The notes below the pieces were generated by a model, which saw only the letters and a list, made by a program, of their open reading frames with translations, did no database searches and had not been told where the DNA came from. Below are positions 23,241-35,648 of a stretch of DNA of 64,000 nt, piece after piece (position 1 is the stretch's first letter; each line of letters starts with the position of its first letter). The stretch covers positions 1,612,001 through 1,676,000 of the forward strand of contig JACGCM010002205.1 in the NCBI GenBank assembly GCA_014058105.1. Direction: 5' to 3'. The position numbers were made by a program, and so were the translations under genes. The stretch comes from Kingdonia uniflora (lineage: Eukaryota; Streptophyta; Magnoliopsida; Ranunculales; Circaeasteraceae).

Positions 23241-23800
23241 GGGATGGATGGCCTAGATTCATTCTACTCTCATGCTTAGGGGGTACTTTCGACAAAACAC
23301 AGAAAATGATAATTAACTCTCTCCCCAAACACATTTTAGCCCGACTCTTCTTTCAAATTCCCTGACTCTTCTTTCAAATTCCATCTCTCCGTCCCTCCAT
23401 CTCTCACTGTGGACGATCTTGCCGTGATACTCCAAGTAACGCATCTCTCTCTCTCTCATCACTCTCAAAGATTAACGCATCTCTCTTTCATCAGTGGGAT
23501 TCAATTTGGAATTATAGATTTCGTATCAAGCTAGCACGGGCTCAATCAATTTCCCTGGGCTTGTGGAATCTGAAGGGCTGCTATTAATTCATCTCATTAG
23601 GTAAGGGTTATTTCATAATTTAGTGGAAGTTACGAAACTATTTTCCACTGTTAAGGTCGAATGATTGAGAGACATTGTTGTTCCCTTTGTGCAGGAGTAA
23701 GATTTTTGCAGGTTGATTAAAGAAGGAATTTACCATTCTCTTCAGGCATCCATTTAGCATTATCACACACTCTAATCTGTTGATAGGCATGCTAAGGATG

Positions 23801-25196
23801 GCCACAGTTCGGGATGGATATTTTTTCAATCAAGGATCTTCATGTTTCATTGTGTTTGATATGCATTACAACAGAGCTGCTTTTGATCTAGAAATTATGA
23901 AACATAGCTACCAACACAGGCAGCATCAGGTACAATTGTTCAAGGCAGCATTTTCGTTTTATTTCTTTTAAAGGTTTTGAGAGTTATCCCATAGACATCT
24001 TATTTTGACATAACTAAACAAAAAAATCAAATGCAATGGTTTGGGTAAAATTCCCTGGACTAGGACCTGAGTATTGGGAGAGGGATGTACTTATGTCTCT
24101 ACGCATGCATTCGGGACTTAGCTATTTTTTGCTTTTCTTCTTTGCACGACTATCTCTATTTTGGCTCACTTGTGTACAAAGAAAATAAGACCTCTAACTA
24201 CTTCTTCTGATATTTATACTGTGGGATTTTAACATTTATGCTTGGAAGAGTGATGCTTTGGTGGTGCTATTATCCTGAATAGATAAGAGATTACGGTAAT
24301 CATCTTCCTTTTGATCTTCCTTACGGTAATATAGTTGTTGTTGTTGTTGGAAAGGAGTGTTGTTTTATTTGCGGAAATAACTACATCCTAACTTTGGTGT
24401 TTTTTGAATTTATTTCTGTACAAAAATCTTTACAAAACTGGATTATTTGTTGGAAAAAAATAATTTATTTTGTAAGTTTTGCTCTCAAACTGAATCACAT
24501 TTTTCAGGAATACATGTTCACCAAATTCGCAGTCAAAAAAGAATGAAGAAATCTCAGTTGAAGTACAAAAGCCGCTAATACCTGAACATGACGATCCCGC
24601 AGCTCCTACGCAATCTGTCCTACAGTTCAACAAACAGCAACAGTCAGATCAAGAATGTGAGAACTTAAATAAAATTGAGCTTGGACGATTCGTGAAACGG
24701 GAAGCTGTCATTGACGAAGAGTATTGGGTAAGTAGTAGAATTTTAGGTAGTCTGGATTAACTCGAGCCTCACATTAAATTTATACCACCTTGGGTTTGAA
24801 TATTTAAAAATAAAACTTTCTTCGCATGATTTACCAGTACTTGAAGGATAAAATCCTTGACTGCAGATACACTGAGAGCTACAAAGGAAATTTGAAGATC
24901 AGGTAACCTTTAGATACCATCTTTATATGTCCCTCCACTTATATTCACATAAATCATACATACATTTTGAATAAAACTTATTTTCTGTAGAGGAATTTAA
25001 CTCAATAAAGAGAATATGCAATGGGCAGCAATTTCAAAAGTGTACCTACATTTTTGCGGTAAGGTGTCATTGGGTTAAACTTAATATCGCACAAATTGTT
25101 GACAAACGACATTTTGGCTCCAGGGAAGTAGTAGATCTTGAGGAACTCGAAAAAGGACTCTATATGCTTATCAGATATGTAGATGACTACCAGTAA
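23801..25196 (+). pseudogene. Unidentified multi-exon gene fragment inside Helitron unit 2
   Basis: Four exon-like segments have consistent splice sites. The first has ATG near 23801 ('MATVRDGYFFNQGSSCFIVF') and ends CATCAG|GTACAA. The second, 24509-24728, is Glu/Gln-rich and ends 'LGRFVKREAVIDEEYW'|GTAAGT. The third, 24838-24902, reads 'YLKDKILDCRYTESYKGN'. The fourth, about 25109-25193, reads 'REVVDLEELEKGLYMLIRYV' and ends at GTAAGG. I do not recognise the family. The preserved exon borders in the + direction fit gene capture. Confidence 0.4.
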
Positions 25197-26084
25197 GGGC
25201 TGCATGACAAAACTCTTACGTGCTTTGGTTGCGGTATCAAATGGTTTTCTTCAGAACCCTCTTTCCCTCTATCTATTTTATTATAGTTTTACATTCCTAA
25301 GAGATATGTTGGAATGAGTTGTTTACTTTTTTCTTTATGAGAATGATCTTCATGATGACGAGGTTAAATCTAAAATATAAACCACACCAAAATTATGAAA
25401 AAATTGTATGTGCTTCCTATCAAGGGTATTATTATAAGTTTCACAAAAAGAAGGTCTAAAAACCTCTTTCCTCATATGGTTATACCCTAATATATATGTA
25501 CATGTATACATCTCACGGGTATACGTCTCATCGTTTCACTCACTCTTTGTAAATTTATATTGGGATTTATGTTTCCGTTGATGTGATACTATGCAACAAT
25601 TCTTTACTTCGGGAACTACTATCACAAAGATCCAAGGGAGGGGGCAGGTCTTACTGCATCTGCAATTGCTCATTTGTAAATTTGGCTAAGGAAAAGCTTA
25701 TTCCACTAAGGCGAGATCAACCTTATTCCACTAACTGCGTGTCCGTAAGGCTGGTAGTCTTTCATAGGGGGGGATCAACTTTTTTCTACTGATATATATC
25801 AACATTTTTTATAGGCTGGAAGTCTAGATTTTTTTCTTTCCAACCCTTGGACGGACCTATCTTTCTTTTCAGTGGTGTATTTTCATTTTCTTTGGCTATT
25901 CTATTTTTGTTAGGTCTAAAACTAAAAGTATATCCTTCTAGAGATTTTTAGGCCAAATTTGACTTTATGATCTTTTTTATATAAGGTTAATTAATTAAGG
26001 ATAAGGGGTTCTATCAAAAATTGTTTGTTTACTATTCATATTGTGTTGCAGCTTAAGATTCAAAAGTTTAGTGAAAATTAAGAC

Positions 26085-26442
26085 ATGGCTAAAAATAAGT
26101 TGACTCGCGCTCATAGCCTTCGTGAACGCTTGGACAACTCTGCTCACTTTTCAAAATGAATTGTTGACCCTATTATCAAGGTTTGCTCGCATTTTGTATT
26201 TGTCCTTGTCTGTGTTGGATTTATATTTTTTTGATCTTTAAATTGAAGCAATAATCACTTTGTGATGATATGTATTTAACTGATTGGTTATCACTCTTAT
26301 TTGTTCAATATACAGGATTGAGAACAAGGGAAAGGAAATTTACCAACCCCATCATCTCTTAGAGGATATTAAAGCGATATCTAAAAATGACAGGAAAAGA
26401 CTAATGAAAGGAGTATTTGGAGATATTATAAGATCCACACAG
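26085..26442 (+). pseudogene. SUS: Sucrose synthase N-terminal fragment (exons 1 and 2)
   Basis: The ATG at 26085 opens 'MAKNKLTRAHSLRERLDNSA', the usual SUS start ('LTR.HS.RERLD..L.AHRNE'). The exon ends 'ELLTLLSR' at AAG|GTTTGC (26180). A small indel near 26150 shifts the frame and gives 'SK*'. The second exon (26316-26442) reads '[20 protein letters not shown]' and '[16 protein letters not shown]'|GTAAGA, a normal SUS exon boundary. SUS reversibly cleaves sucrose with UDP; only about 75 residues of the roughly 800-residue protein are here, without the glycosyltransferase domain. It lies directly beside an invertase fragment. Confidence 0.85.
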
Positions 26443-26453
26443 GTAAGATCATC

Positions 26454-26697
26454 TGACCTGTTTGACGTTAATGGTTGTTGGTCTGGATCCGCTACAATTC
26501 TCCCCGGGGATAAACCTGCCATGCTTTACACTGGACTCGACACACAAAATTGCCAAGTTCAAAACTTAGCCATACCTAAGAATCTCTCTGACCCTAAAGA
26601 TCGTAACAAAAATGAGAAACCTATGTCCTCGAGCAATTCTCACAACTCTGACGAGAGTGGAAAAGGCGTCATTTATTTTGCATTTCCAATGTAAGTT
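26454..26697 (+). pseudogene. Invertase (GH32 beta-fructofuranosidase) exon fragment fused to unknown sequence
   Basis: In the same open frame as SUS exon 2 the sequence continues '[20 protein letters not shown]', '[20 protein letters not shown]' and 'PKNLSDP' (to about 26595). 'CWSGSAT' and 'ILYTG.D...QVQN.A.P.NLSDP' are hallmarks of plant acid invertases. After 26595 the match stops and an unrelated Ser/Asn-rich stretch ('[14 protein letters not shown]') runs to the stop at 26695-26697. The frame is open from about 26284 through SUS exon 2, its intronic donor, and this piece, giving a chimeric ORF of 137 codons. Invertase catalytic Asp and Glu regions are absent. Confidence 0.8.
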
Positions 26698-27427
26698 ATA
26701 TCATTTTTTGCGACCATATATATTTCATTATCTTTATTTTATTGGATGATAGTTGAGCCATGAGTCCATGAAGATATAGACAGTATGGTACTCACTGACA
26801 TAGCCCATTTTATGATACTTCTAGCCCTTTTTGGGTTGGATTGCCACCCTTTGCATATGCATTAAGGACTGTCTATACTTTGCCTAAGTTTAGATCAATT
26901 TACTTATTCCAATTCAGACCATTTTATCTACTTTCATTTATTCAATGATGGAAGGGAATATTTTTTACGCAAAAAATGAAGGGGTCGTAAAATAATTATT
27001 TTTTAGATCTTTATATATTTATAACAGTGACGTAATCACCGTGGCGACTTTTGCTAGGAGTAGTGGGAAAAGATCATTTTTCTTTTATTAATAAGTTTCA
27101 TGGAGGAACATCTAAAGATTATAATAGTGGAGGAATTTCTAATATTGTATTTTCCTTATTTTCATTTGTAGGTCCTTTAATAAGCTTGAAGCAGAGATGT
27201 TCCAGGCCAGAAACTATAGGTCAGAAAAAAGAAAAAAAAAGCATAAATAATTTAAATTACAGTATGAATTACTGAAGTCAATGAAATATCTGATGATCGC
27301 TTGGGTTTGAGCTAAATTTTAGCGAACTACAAATAATGACCGTTATAACAGTTGTCAAGGGTTAGGGATCAGATTTACATGGGGGTGAAGAACCCCTTAA
27401 CAACTAAACCATAAAAGGCTTAAACAC

Positions 27428-27530
27428 CACAGAGGGGTCGTGATTCGTTGTCGGAGCCTCGAGGAACACGCATGGATGGGCAGTTTTTGGGATTTTATTT
27501 TTTCAAGCAAAAAGACTAAAAAAACCAACC
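27428..27530 (+). mobile_element. Truncated Helitron 5' region (unit 3)
   Basis: 'CAGAGGGGTCGTGATTCGTT' followed by 'GGAGCCTCGAGGAACACGCA' and 'GGATGGGCAGTTTTTGGGA' parallels 2690-2755 of unit 1. The first ~60 bases of the terminus are missing. An open leader and exon-like segment follow (ATG near 27691, 'TLNSNLTLQDLAKFINFD', then about 27835-28125), which I cannot identify. Confidence 0.55.
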
Positions 27531-29183
27531 CTTTCCTCCCCGACTAAAATTTGCAGAATTCCTCCCCCGACTCAAAACTTCACTTGAAAAAAAAAACACC
27601 AAAGAACAACTCAAAAAAAAGCTTCACTTCCCTCTTTTGAACCCTACGTTGTTCAATTAAGGAGGAACTCGTCAGAAGAACTTAAAGCAATGACTCTAAA
27701 TTCCAACCTTACATTACAGGATCTTGCAAAATTCATCAACTTTGATCCCAATTCATCATAGGAGAGATCAAGCATTGGTGGAACATTTGCAGTTGCACTA
27801 TCAACAGTGAGTTTAATGAAGGGAGGGACTTAATGGCGATTCCGCAATTGCGTGGCTTTGAAAGTTTGAAATCAATTTAGAGTGGTAATTGGATTTTGGA
27901 AGTAAAATCCCTATAGCACTATCTAAGAGATCCTTATATCGTTATGTTGATTCCTAATAATGACAGACTTGGGTTCGTTATGGAGACAAAGCAGATGATG
28001 GTGAAGAAACCATGTTGTGCTCTTTCTGCAGATCTCTTGAACTTAATTATACAATTTATAGAGATGAAGAAGATTAAAGGTAAGGGTCCTTGGTTTGATC
28101 TATTAGAGTTTGATAGCCATAGTTAATTGATTGTAGATCTAGTAAGAGATAAGAATAAGGATTCAATAAGAGATACTAGTGGTTGATTGAGATCTATACT
28201 CTACTCATGGAGTAAAATAATATGTGCCAAGCTGTTATGGCATGTAATGTGATCAAACTTATTTCTACATCTAATACAAACACCCAAGATTAAACTTTGC
28301 AATGTAAACCGTAAAAAATATGCAATGCGAAGTCGTCTCTTCCTATCAGATTCGTTTTAAACTCTTATTGATGCATATATTAAATTTTCTTTCATTTGTT
28401 GATGAGAAGGACATGTGATCAAACATATTTGATTCTTTCTTTGGTCAAACTTCACATTCCAATGTAGACCATCATCGTTCACTAAGTATCCTAACCAAAT
28501 TTGTTTCTTCCTTCATATGGTTATTGTTTGGATCCATGAATTTGTTTCTTCCATTATTAGGCACATCCACACATTAGTTGGTGACGTCCTTTAGTTTTCA
28601 CAAAATAGTCACTTCGGTTGTCTGGAAAGGTAGAAAGGTTTTAACATCGCATGCATATGGTTATGGTATATGGAGTTACAAGACATTTGTTATAGTAATT
28701 GGATAAGTGCGATAAAGACTTTGCTTTGTATGAGGGGAATAGCTTCATATAGTTAAAACTAAGTAAAACAACATATACACACCGCACTTTCAGGATCAGC
28801 AAGCATGGCAAATGTGACATCATAATATGAGGCAACTTCCTCAGGGGATGGCTTATATCTGCAAAAATAGTAAAATTGTATATGCATCCACTTTTTTTTT
28901 TCAAAACTAATTAAACAAGTTCAACGCAAATGGTTGGAAAGACACTACTTTAGGCCCGGAGAGATACCTCACCAGTAGTTAAAGACCAACAGCCCATTGA
29001 AAGACGCAACTGCACCGCCTCATACTATATTAAAACAATATAGTGCATTGTTAAAATCCTGGGAATAATTCCTCCCCCAACCCACCCGCACCCGTGAGTA
29101 TGGATTGGGGAAAGTATAATAATTCCAGTTGTATCTGGCTATGCTTAGTGTATCGTAGACATAAAATGTTAACATTCATACTA
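27531..29183 (+). other. Unassigned stretch with weak exon-like segments
   Basis: Two open segments (27691-27760 and about 27944-28125, 'FVMETKQMMVKKPCCALSAD') have plausible plant coding character but no recognised family, and stops lie between them. From 28130 to 29183 I see no gene or repeat. Confidence 0.3.
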
Positions 29184-29330
29184 TCTCTTTATTATTACGG
29201 GGCGATGTTTTTGCCACATGGGACTGTCATTATGTCCAGAGACAAAGAGGGGTCAGGATGGGGTCTGAATGCCTCGAGATTGAGAATGAGAGGGGTTATT
29301 TTGGAACTTTAACTCTTAGCTCCAAAAGCT
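29184..29330 (+). mobile_element. Helitron 5' terminus (unit 4)
   Basis: TCTCTTTATTATTACGGGGC is followed by 'GATGTTTTTGCCACATGGG', 'TTATGTCCAGAGACAAAGAG' and 'AATGCCTCGAGATTGAGAA'. The order and spacing match unit 1 (2628). A CT-rich leader follows, then the glycine-rich RNA-binding protein fragment. No clean 3' end was found before the next unit at 31961. Confidence 0.6.
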
Positions 29331-29697
29331 AAACATCTCAAACCCGACAACTTTATCTCCCCGATTCAAAACTTCATTTCTCCAAAACACAAAAAACAAT
29401 GTTCTTCTCTAAAAATATCATCTTCTCTCTCGTTCTCGATTAGTGTTAAAATTAAGGCTTCGAAGTTTTGTTGTCTCCATTTCACATTAAAAAGGTACGC
29501 TTCTTTCTCAATCCCCCTCATCTCTTTCTTTCTCTAGGGCGTCCTCTCCCTAATCATCACTGTATTTATCAATTACTAACGAATGATAAGGTCTTCCCTG
29601 GCCTCGATTTTGATTCATGTACTAAGAATTTTTATCAGTTATCTTGAAAGATCTGTTAATATCTGTTTTGGATTTGGGACATTACACTTAAGTTTGG

Positions 29698-30840
29698 GGT
29701 TATTCAGATTCGCACTTTGCGGCTTAGTGGGTAAATCCACAATTGAGTCAGATTTACATATGATTCACAGTTTATAGTAGTTTTAAAAAGACTCTCCAGT
29801 AACTTCAGGTTTGTTCTGATAAAATTAATATCTAATTTCATATGTTATTTGAAGACATGGTTGAGCATTACTATTATGATCTTAATTAGGGTTTTGGGAC
29901 ATTTTGTCCCAAATCAAGCTTTTAGAATGATTTGGGGATACTTTATTGGGTTTCAAGGTTTAGGGTATCCGATTACATTTATAGAGTTCATAGTACAAAA
30001 AAATCAAACTTTTAGAGTGATTTAGGACCCTTAATTGGGTTTAGGGTGATCCGATTACATGTATATATAGGTAATTGTAAAAAAACATGTTTTTGGAGGG
30101 ATGCTGTGATTTGGGTCACTTTATTGAGGTGTTTTTTTTTTCTTTTTTAATTTATACAAAGAAATGTGATTGAAGTTTGGTTGCATTTGTATTAGGTTCA
30201 ACAATGGCATTCTTTAGTAAAGCTGGGATTCTGCTAAAGCAAAGTGTGACAAATCACACAAGTGATTGAAGTTATTCAGATTCGCACTTTGCGGCTTAGT
30301 GGGTAAATCCACAATTGTGTCAGATTTACCTATGATTCAAAGTTTATAGTAGTTTTAAAAAGACTCTCCAGTAACTTAAGGTTTGTTCTGATAAAATTAA
30401 TGTATAATTTCATTTGTTATTTAAAGACATGGCTAAACATTACTATTGTGATCTTAATTAAGGTTTTGGGACATTTTGTCCCAAATCATGCTTTTAGAAT
30501 GATTTGGGAATGCTTTATTGGGTTTTGGGGTTTAGGGTATCCGATTACATTTATAGAGTTCATAGTAAAAAAATCAAGCTTTTAGAGTGATTTGGTGATT
30601 TGGGACACTTTATTGGGTTTAGGGTGATCCGATTACATGTATATTTAGGTAATTGTAAAAAAAAAAACATGCTTTTGAAGTGATGCCGTGATTTGGGTCA
30701 CTTTGTTGAGGTTTTTTTTTTTAATTATACGAAAAATGTGATTGAAGTTTGGTTGCATTTGTATTAGGTTCAGCAATGGCATTCTTTATTAAAGTTGGGA
30801 TTATGCTAAAGCAAAGTGTGATAAATCACACAAGTTCGAG
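29698..30840 (+). repeat. 573-base tandem duplication covering the leader intron and first exon of the RNA-binding-protein fragment
   Basis: 'GTTATTCAGATTCGCACTTT' starts at 29698 and again at 30271, and the two copies stay aligned through 'GACATTTTGTCCCAAATCA' and 'AAATCACACAAGT'. Each copy ends with a version of 'ATGGCATTCTTTA.TAAAG', the start of a coding exon. The copies differ by scattered substitutions and small indels, so the duplication is not very recent. It could have arisen during capture or by unequal exchange. Confidence 0.88.
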
Positions 30841-31065
30841 CCCTTCTCTGTTCCAAGCAATACGGTTTATGTCATCTTCCAAACTCTTTATTGGAGGTTT
30901 GTTTTAGGTCATTTTAATGATGATATATCTGTTTGGGATTTTTGGGATTTCACAATTTAATGATGTATTTGCATTCGATGGATGTAGGTCACTCATATGG
31001 CACGGATGACGGTACTCTCAGAGATGCTTTTGCTACGCATGGAGAGGTTCTTGAAGGCATGATTG
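30776..31065 (+). pseudogene. Mitochondrial-type glycine-rich RNA-binding protein (RRM), 5' fragment
   Basis: Exon 1 (30776-30896) begins 'MAFFIKVGIMLKQSVINHTS' and ends 'RFMSSSKLFIGG'. It is rich in Ser and hydrophobic residues with few acidic ones, like the mitochondrial presequence of plant GR-RBPs. Exon 2 (30988-31065) reads 'HSYGTDDGTLRDAFATHGEV', matching 'GLSYGTDD.SLR.AF...GEV' of the RRM. 'KLFIGG' is the RNP2 motif. The splice joins in frame (GGAG|GT...AG|GTCAC). The RNP1 strand and the glycine-rich tail are missing. An upstream exon-1 copy sits at about 30203-30262. Confidence 0.8.
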
Positions 31066-31233
31066 GTATATCTACTCTAATTTTCTCATTGAAGTTTTTT
31101 TTTTTGTCCAGTTTTCGTGTAAGTGTAGTTCTTAACTTCTCACTCCTTAGTAAATACTTATTTTTAAATGGTACATTGTTGAGTTTTATACATTCAAAGA
31201 TTTCTCATTTCTTCAACATCCATTACTTTCCAG

Positions 31234-31430
31234 GCTGCTCCGTTCCCAACTCCAACTCCCGATTTTAATGGGTACAAGGGTGCAAGGTATTTTTTCCTTT
31301 AGATAACTTCATTTTCTTATGGTATATCACAAAATATTAAAATATTTTGTTAACTTATTTATTGCAGGGACATTATTAAGGATGATACAGTTACTATTCA
31401 CAATTGAAAAGTACGAAGACATTTTCTTAC
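31234..31430 (+). pseudogene. Short exon-like pieces of unknown origin downstream of the RRM fragment
   Basis: 31234-31286 lies between a TTTCCAG acceptor and a GTATTT donor and reads 'AAPFPTPTPDFNGYKGAR'. A second piece starts at 31368 after ATTGCAG ('DIIKDDTVTIHN*'). They do not belong to a GR-RBP, so the unit looks chimeric. The family is not recognised. Confidence 0.35.
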
Positions 31431-31960
31431 AAGTTTCTTAACCATATTGAAACGTACAATTTATTTGTTATTTACCTATCTGGCAGGTGATCCCATATTT
31501 TATGAGCCCGTTCCCTTTTTTTGTATGTATGCTCCAATGATATATTCATCCAGTCATGGCCTAACCTATAGTTGTTTTTGGCGATATTTATGTCGAAGTT
31601 CTGTGACTAAATAAGCATCTTGTAATTCATTTCTTTTATGTGAGGTGTCACCAAATATATACCTCTCTACCTGTATATGTGGCACTATGTATGAATGGAA
31701 CAGCTAAATGTCATTTTAGTTTCAGTTCACTTTTACCATGTCTCTACATTTGAATCTAAACATCCTATAATAATAATCATAAGGTTGGAAACTCAGGGTT
31801 ACGTGTCCCTTTATAAAACCGGCTAGCCTTTCAAAAAATAATAATAATAATAATAATAATAATGTTTTTCTCTTCCAATTATCATAGGGGAAAACATTTT
31901 TTCTTTAAGGAAAGGATAAGATTATTGCTTAGGCATACAATAATCTAGGGCCATGCCAAT

Positions 31961-34900
31961 TCTTATTATACATTTCAGGGCGGTGTTTTTGCCACTTTGG
32001 AAAAGTCTTCCTTATGTCCGGAGACAAAGAGGGGTTGGGATGCGATATGGGTGCCTCAAAAATCACACATGAATGGGCAATTTTGAAAATTCAAGTTTTA
32101 AGTCTAAAAACTAATAAACTTACCTCCGACAAACAAACTTCACTCTACCTCCCCGACAGCAAAAATAAAACACCCAACAACCTGCCTTCTCCTTGAAGAC
32201 CCCATAGGATCTTGATTCCTTCTTTGTTTTCTATCACTCTCTCAACGCTTCCAAGTTAAATGTTTAATTTTATTTTTTTTCCCTCACGAAGCTTTAACAT
32301 GTGGGAAACAGGTACGCTTTTCTCTCTCTCTCTCTTTGTCTCATGTTTTCTGGTGAATCAAGTTCCTTCATTGGGGTTTTATCGTGACAATCAAAGATTG
32401 AGTTTAAATTAGTAATTTATGAAGATGTGCTGTGCAAAGAATTAGTAACCGGATTACCCACAGTGTTTACTGTCTTTTTCTCTCTACTATCTAAATTAAT
32501 TTTAGCATTGATTCATAAAATGGATTAATGATTTTCTTATGATTTATGAAGATGTGTTGTGCAAAGAAATAGTACCCTAATTTTGGTACTCTAAATAGAA
32601 ATTTTGGTAATTTCTTATGATTCATAGAAATTGTACTTTAAATTAGTAATTTTGGTAGAGTTCATGATAATATCCCTAATTTGCAAATCTCAATTTCCCC
32701 CAAATTGAAATTTTTTTGAAAAAGAAACCCTAATTTGCAACATAGTTTTATCCCCCAAAATGAGTCAAATGTGGTTCTCAACAATCTAAGAAAAAGGCAT
32801 GTTTGGCAAGGTGCAATTCAGCATTTTCACCGCATTTATCATATTATTTTTTTCGATGGGTCTCGTTGGATGACATTTGAGTCGAAACAAGATGTTATTC
32901 CTCAGTGATGCGCTCTTTATAACCCTAGCGGTAGGTACATGCTATTTAAAATTCAGAAGTTACCTACTTCACATTTGGGTTGTACATTTTATCGGGTTTA
33001 GGTCCTTGAGAAGTTACCCTCTTATGACCACATTCTGAACATAACACCCCTTTCACAAATTTATTCCCGTAGTATGAACAAAACTTTTCAGTGAATCCAG
33101 TACACTAGAATGTTTATATAAATAGATAGGCGATTAGCAAGTAAAGTTTCCCTAGGCAAAGTTTATAACTAAAATAAAATGATTTAACGATATACCACCT
33201 TCGGTGTACCACATTCTGAACAGAATCTCGAGGTCTCATTCTTATAATCATCTCCGTACTCTAAACAATAATTTACAATGTGGGTTTGCTGAAATATATA
33301 AGAACTCATAATTAGATTAGCAAAAATAATTCAAACAAAAAGGACAATCAGTTTTGAAAGAATAGAAAATCCTCCCAAGTATTATACCTCCTTTTTCTGG
33401 AGCCCTATAAGACATTTATCATCAAGGTATAAAGGGTGGTCCTCGAGGGGTGGAATAAGGTATGAAGCATGGTCCTCGAGGGGTGGAATAGACTTCCTAA
33501 TCATCAAAGCCACATATACAATTAACACAATCAGAAAGCTTACAAAATACATGCATGAGAAGGGTCAGGAAGTGTAGTGACATCCATAAAAGAAGCTCAC
33601 TCTCTTCATCCAGGCCCCTCTTACAAAAACTCTAATAGAGGGGTTTCCAAAACATCCCCTTATGCAGTAAAGAAGCAAAACCATTAAGAAAAAAAAAGGA
33701 AAAGTGAAGAATTGACCATAAACATATACTTTAGTGTTATACTCGTTGTTGGTACATGATATTTTGATTTCTTATAATTTATGATATACTTAGGGTTTTG
33801 TTTATACTTATTGTTTTAATTTCTTCTAATGTATAATAAACTTAGGGTTTTATTTATACTTGATTTTGGTGTTATGACAATAAAGATGGACATTGCAACT
33901 ATATATGCCTTCACAGTTTCAGAGTTCTCTTTCAACCATTGACATTTGTGATTTAAATTTTAATACTTTTTATACTTTTTTTTTTCTTCATAATTTGATC
34001 CAGGTTGAAGCATCTACTATTTGTGATGTTGACTATTTACAATCTTCAAGCGAACATCTCTGTCACAATTTATGAATTCTTTAAATAAAATGCAAGGTAT
34101 ATTTTTTACTACTACAATGTATTACTTCTTTGAGCTCTAATTTTCTTTTTGATTGTGTTACCGACCATAAAAAAGATGAATTGATCAATTCATCAATTGT
34201 ACGAAGCATCATGGTTTAGATTATGTTTATGTAACTAATTCTTGGAGTCTGGAAACCCTTTAATCTTTTGAATTGATTCTTAAGCCCAACCTTTTTTTGT
34301 TTCCTTTACATCCCATTATGTTTTTTGTTACTGCATTTTTCCCTTTGAATTTTATTTTATTAATTGTTCTTTCTCAGAGGTTTTATTATTAGTAATATAC
34401 AAACTTCTCTTGTTATTAATATCAAAATGTTTGTCATCTTTTTAATATGTCTCTTGACCGTTGGGCCTGATATATTTCACTACCCAATTGCAGAACATTC
34501 TAAAGGTCTTCTAGGATCATCAAGATGAAGCATTAAAATTAACCCAAGCAAATAGTAATGTCATTTTATTTACTATGCATAAACAATGATGATCTCTATG
34601 CCTAATTTTTTACTTATATGGAACCCAGCTAAATTGTAATCAGATAGTAGCAAGGAGTTACACTTATGATAATACTCCCTAAACTTTTTTGCAAGAGCTA
34701 ATTTGGACAAGACGATGTGGTACCCTAACAAATCATTGCCCAATTATATAGTTTACTTACATTAAACTACATCATTTATTTTTCAATTTAGACTTATCTT
34801 GAATTCAAAAAAGTAATAAAAGTATGCATCTAGAAGGAAATACAACTGTGTCAAGTAGTTTTTTGGTTGTATAGGATCAATAAGATTAAGGAAAAAATTA

Positions 34901-35183
34901 TTTAACGTAATAGGTAGACTCTTGAAGCCTTACAAATGAACTTTTTGGTGAGTATTTTGTTATGAATTAGCTATTTTATTTTCTCTAAGTTCTTCTTTCA
35001 GATGTTAATTTATGGCATTCCTTGATTTAGTAATCTATATAATGGTAGAGTGTTTGGGAATGGAAATGAATTTCCAACTTTTTCGAGTGATGGTGATTCA
35101 AACCCTTTGAGATTTGTTAGTGACCAATTTATCTATCAATTATAAGCTTAAACATTTGTGCATAGAACGGGTTCATAACCTAG
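31961..35183 (+). mobile_element. Helitron unit 5, 5' end clear, 3' end inferred
   Basis: TCTTATTATACATTTCAGGG leads to 'CGGTGTTTTTGCCACTTTGG', 'TTATGTCCGGAGACAAAGAG' and 'GGGTGCCTC'. The unit is proposed to end at CCTAG (35179-35183), directly before the next 5' end. That end has only a short GGTT-CAT-AACC stem and is not convincing alone. The interior holds CT-rich leader DNA (32200-32345), a 32-base tandem repeat at 33425-33490 ('GGTCCTCGAGGGGTGGAATA'), and exon-like pieces near 34004-34090 ('VEASTICDVDYLQSSSEHLC'). No family was recognised. Confidence 0.45.
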
Positions 35184-35648
35184 TCTATATTATATTACAC
35201 AATGGTGTTTTTCAAATAGACAAGTTTGCCATTGTCTAAAAGATAAAGAGGAGATGAGATTTAATATTATGTCTTTGAGATTTTGTGGAAAGAACGAGAT
35301 CAACGGACGAGATCCGTTTAAATCTTGGCAAGGCTAATATGATTAAGGGTACTTAAGACATACATAGACTAATGGTATTTTATTCTTACATACATTAGCC
35401 AAACCACCCTCTTATCCCCGACTCTTTGTTTTCATTCAAAGAGAAACCAAAACCTTTACCAACACCTCAACCATCTCAACCATCAATTATTTCTCTTGAG
35501 GACCTTTTCACCTCTCTCAATTGATAGATTTTGAAATTGTCAAACTTGCATATCAAGGTTGCATATCTCTCTCTCTCTATGTATCTCTCTCTCTCAATAT
35601 GTTTCAATTAGGGTTTCCCAAAATTGAATTACTAGCTTTGATTGCAGT

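Noticed and set aside
27020..27060. Possible Helitron 3' end (CCGTGGCGACTTTTGCTAGG)
   Set aside because: It shares CCGTGGCGA and CTAG with the true ends, but the second arm of the hairpin is missing, so it is not reported as an end.
28641..28904. Minus-strand open frame of 87 codons
   Set aside because: Composition and content look random and no family is recognisable. No captured exon in the Helitron nest is on the minus strand.
35160..35183. GGTTCATAACCTAG as a third Helitron 3' end
   Set aside because: The stem is only four bases and directly touches the end; it differs from the clear hairpins of units A and B. It is kept only as an inference in unit 5.
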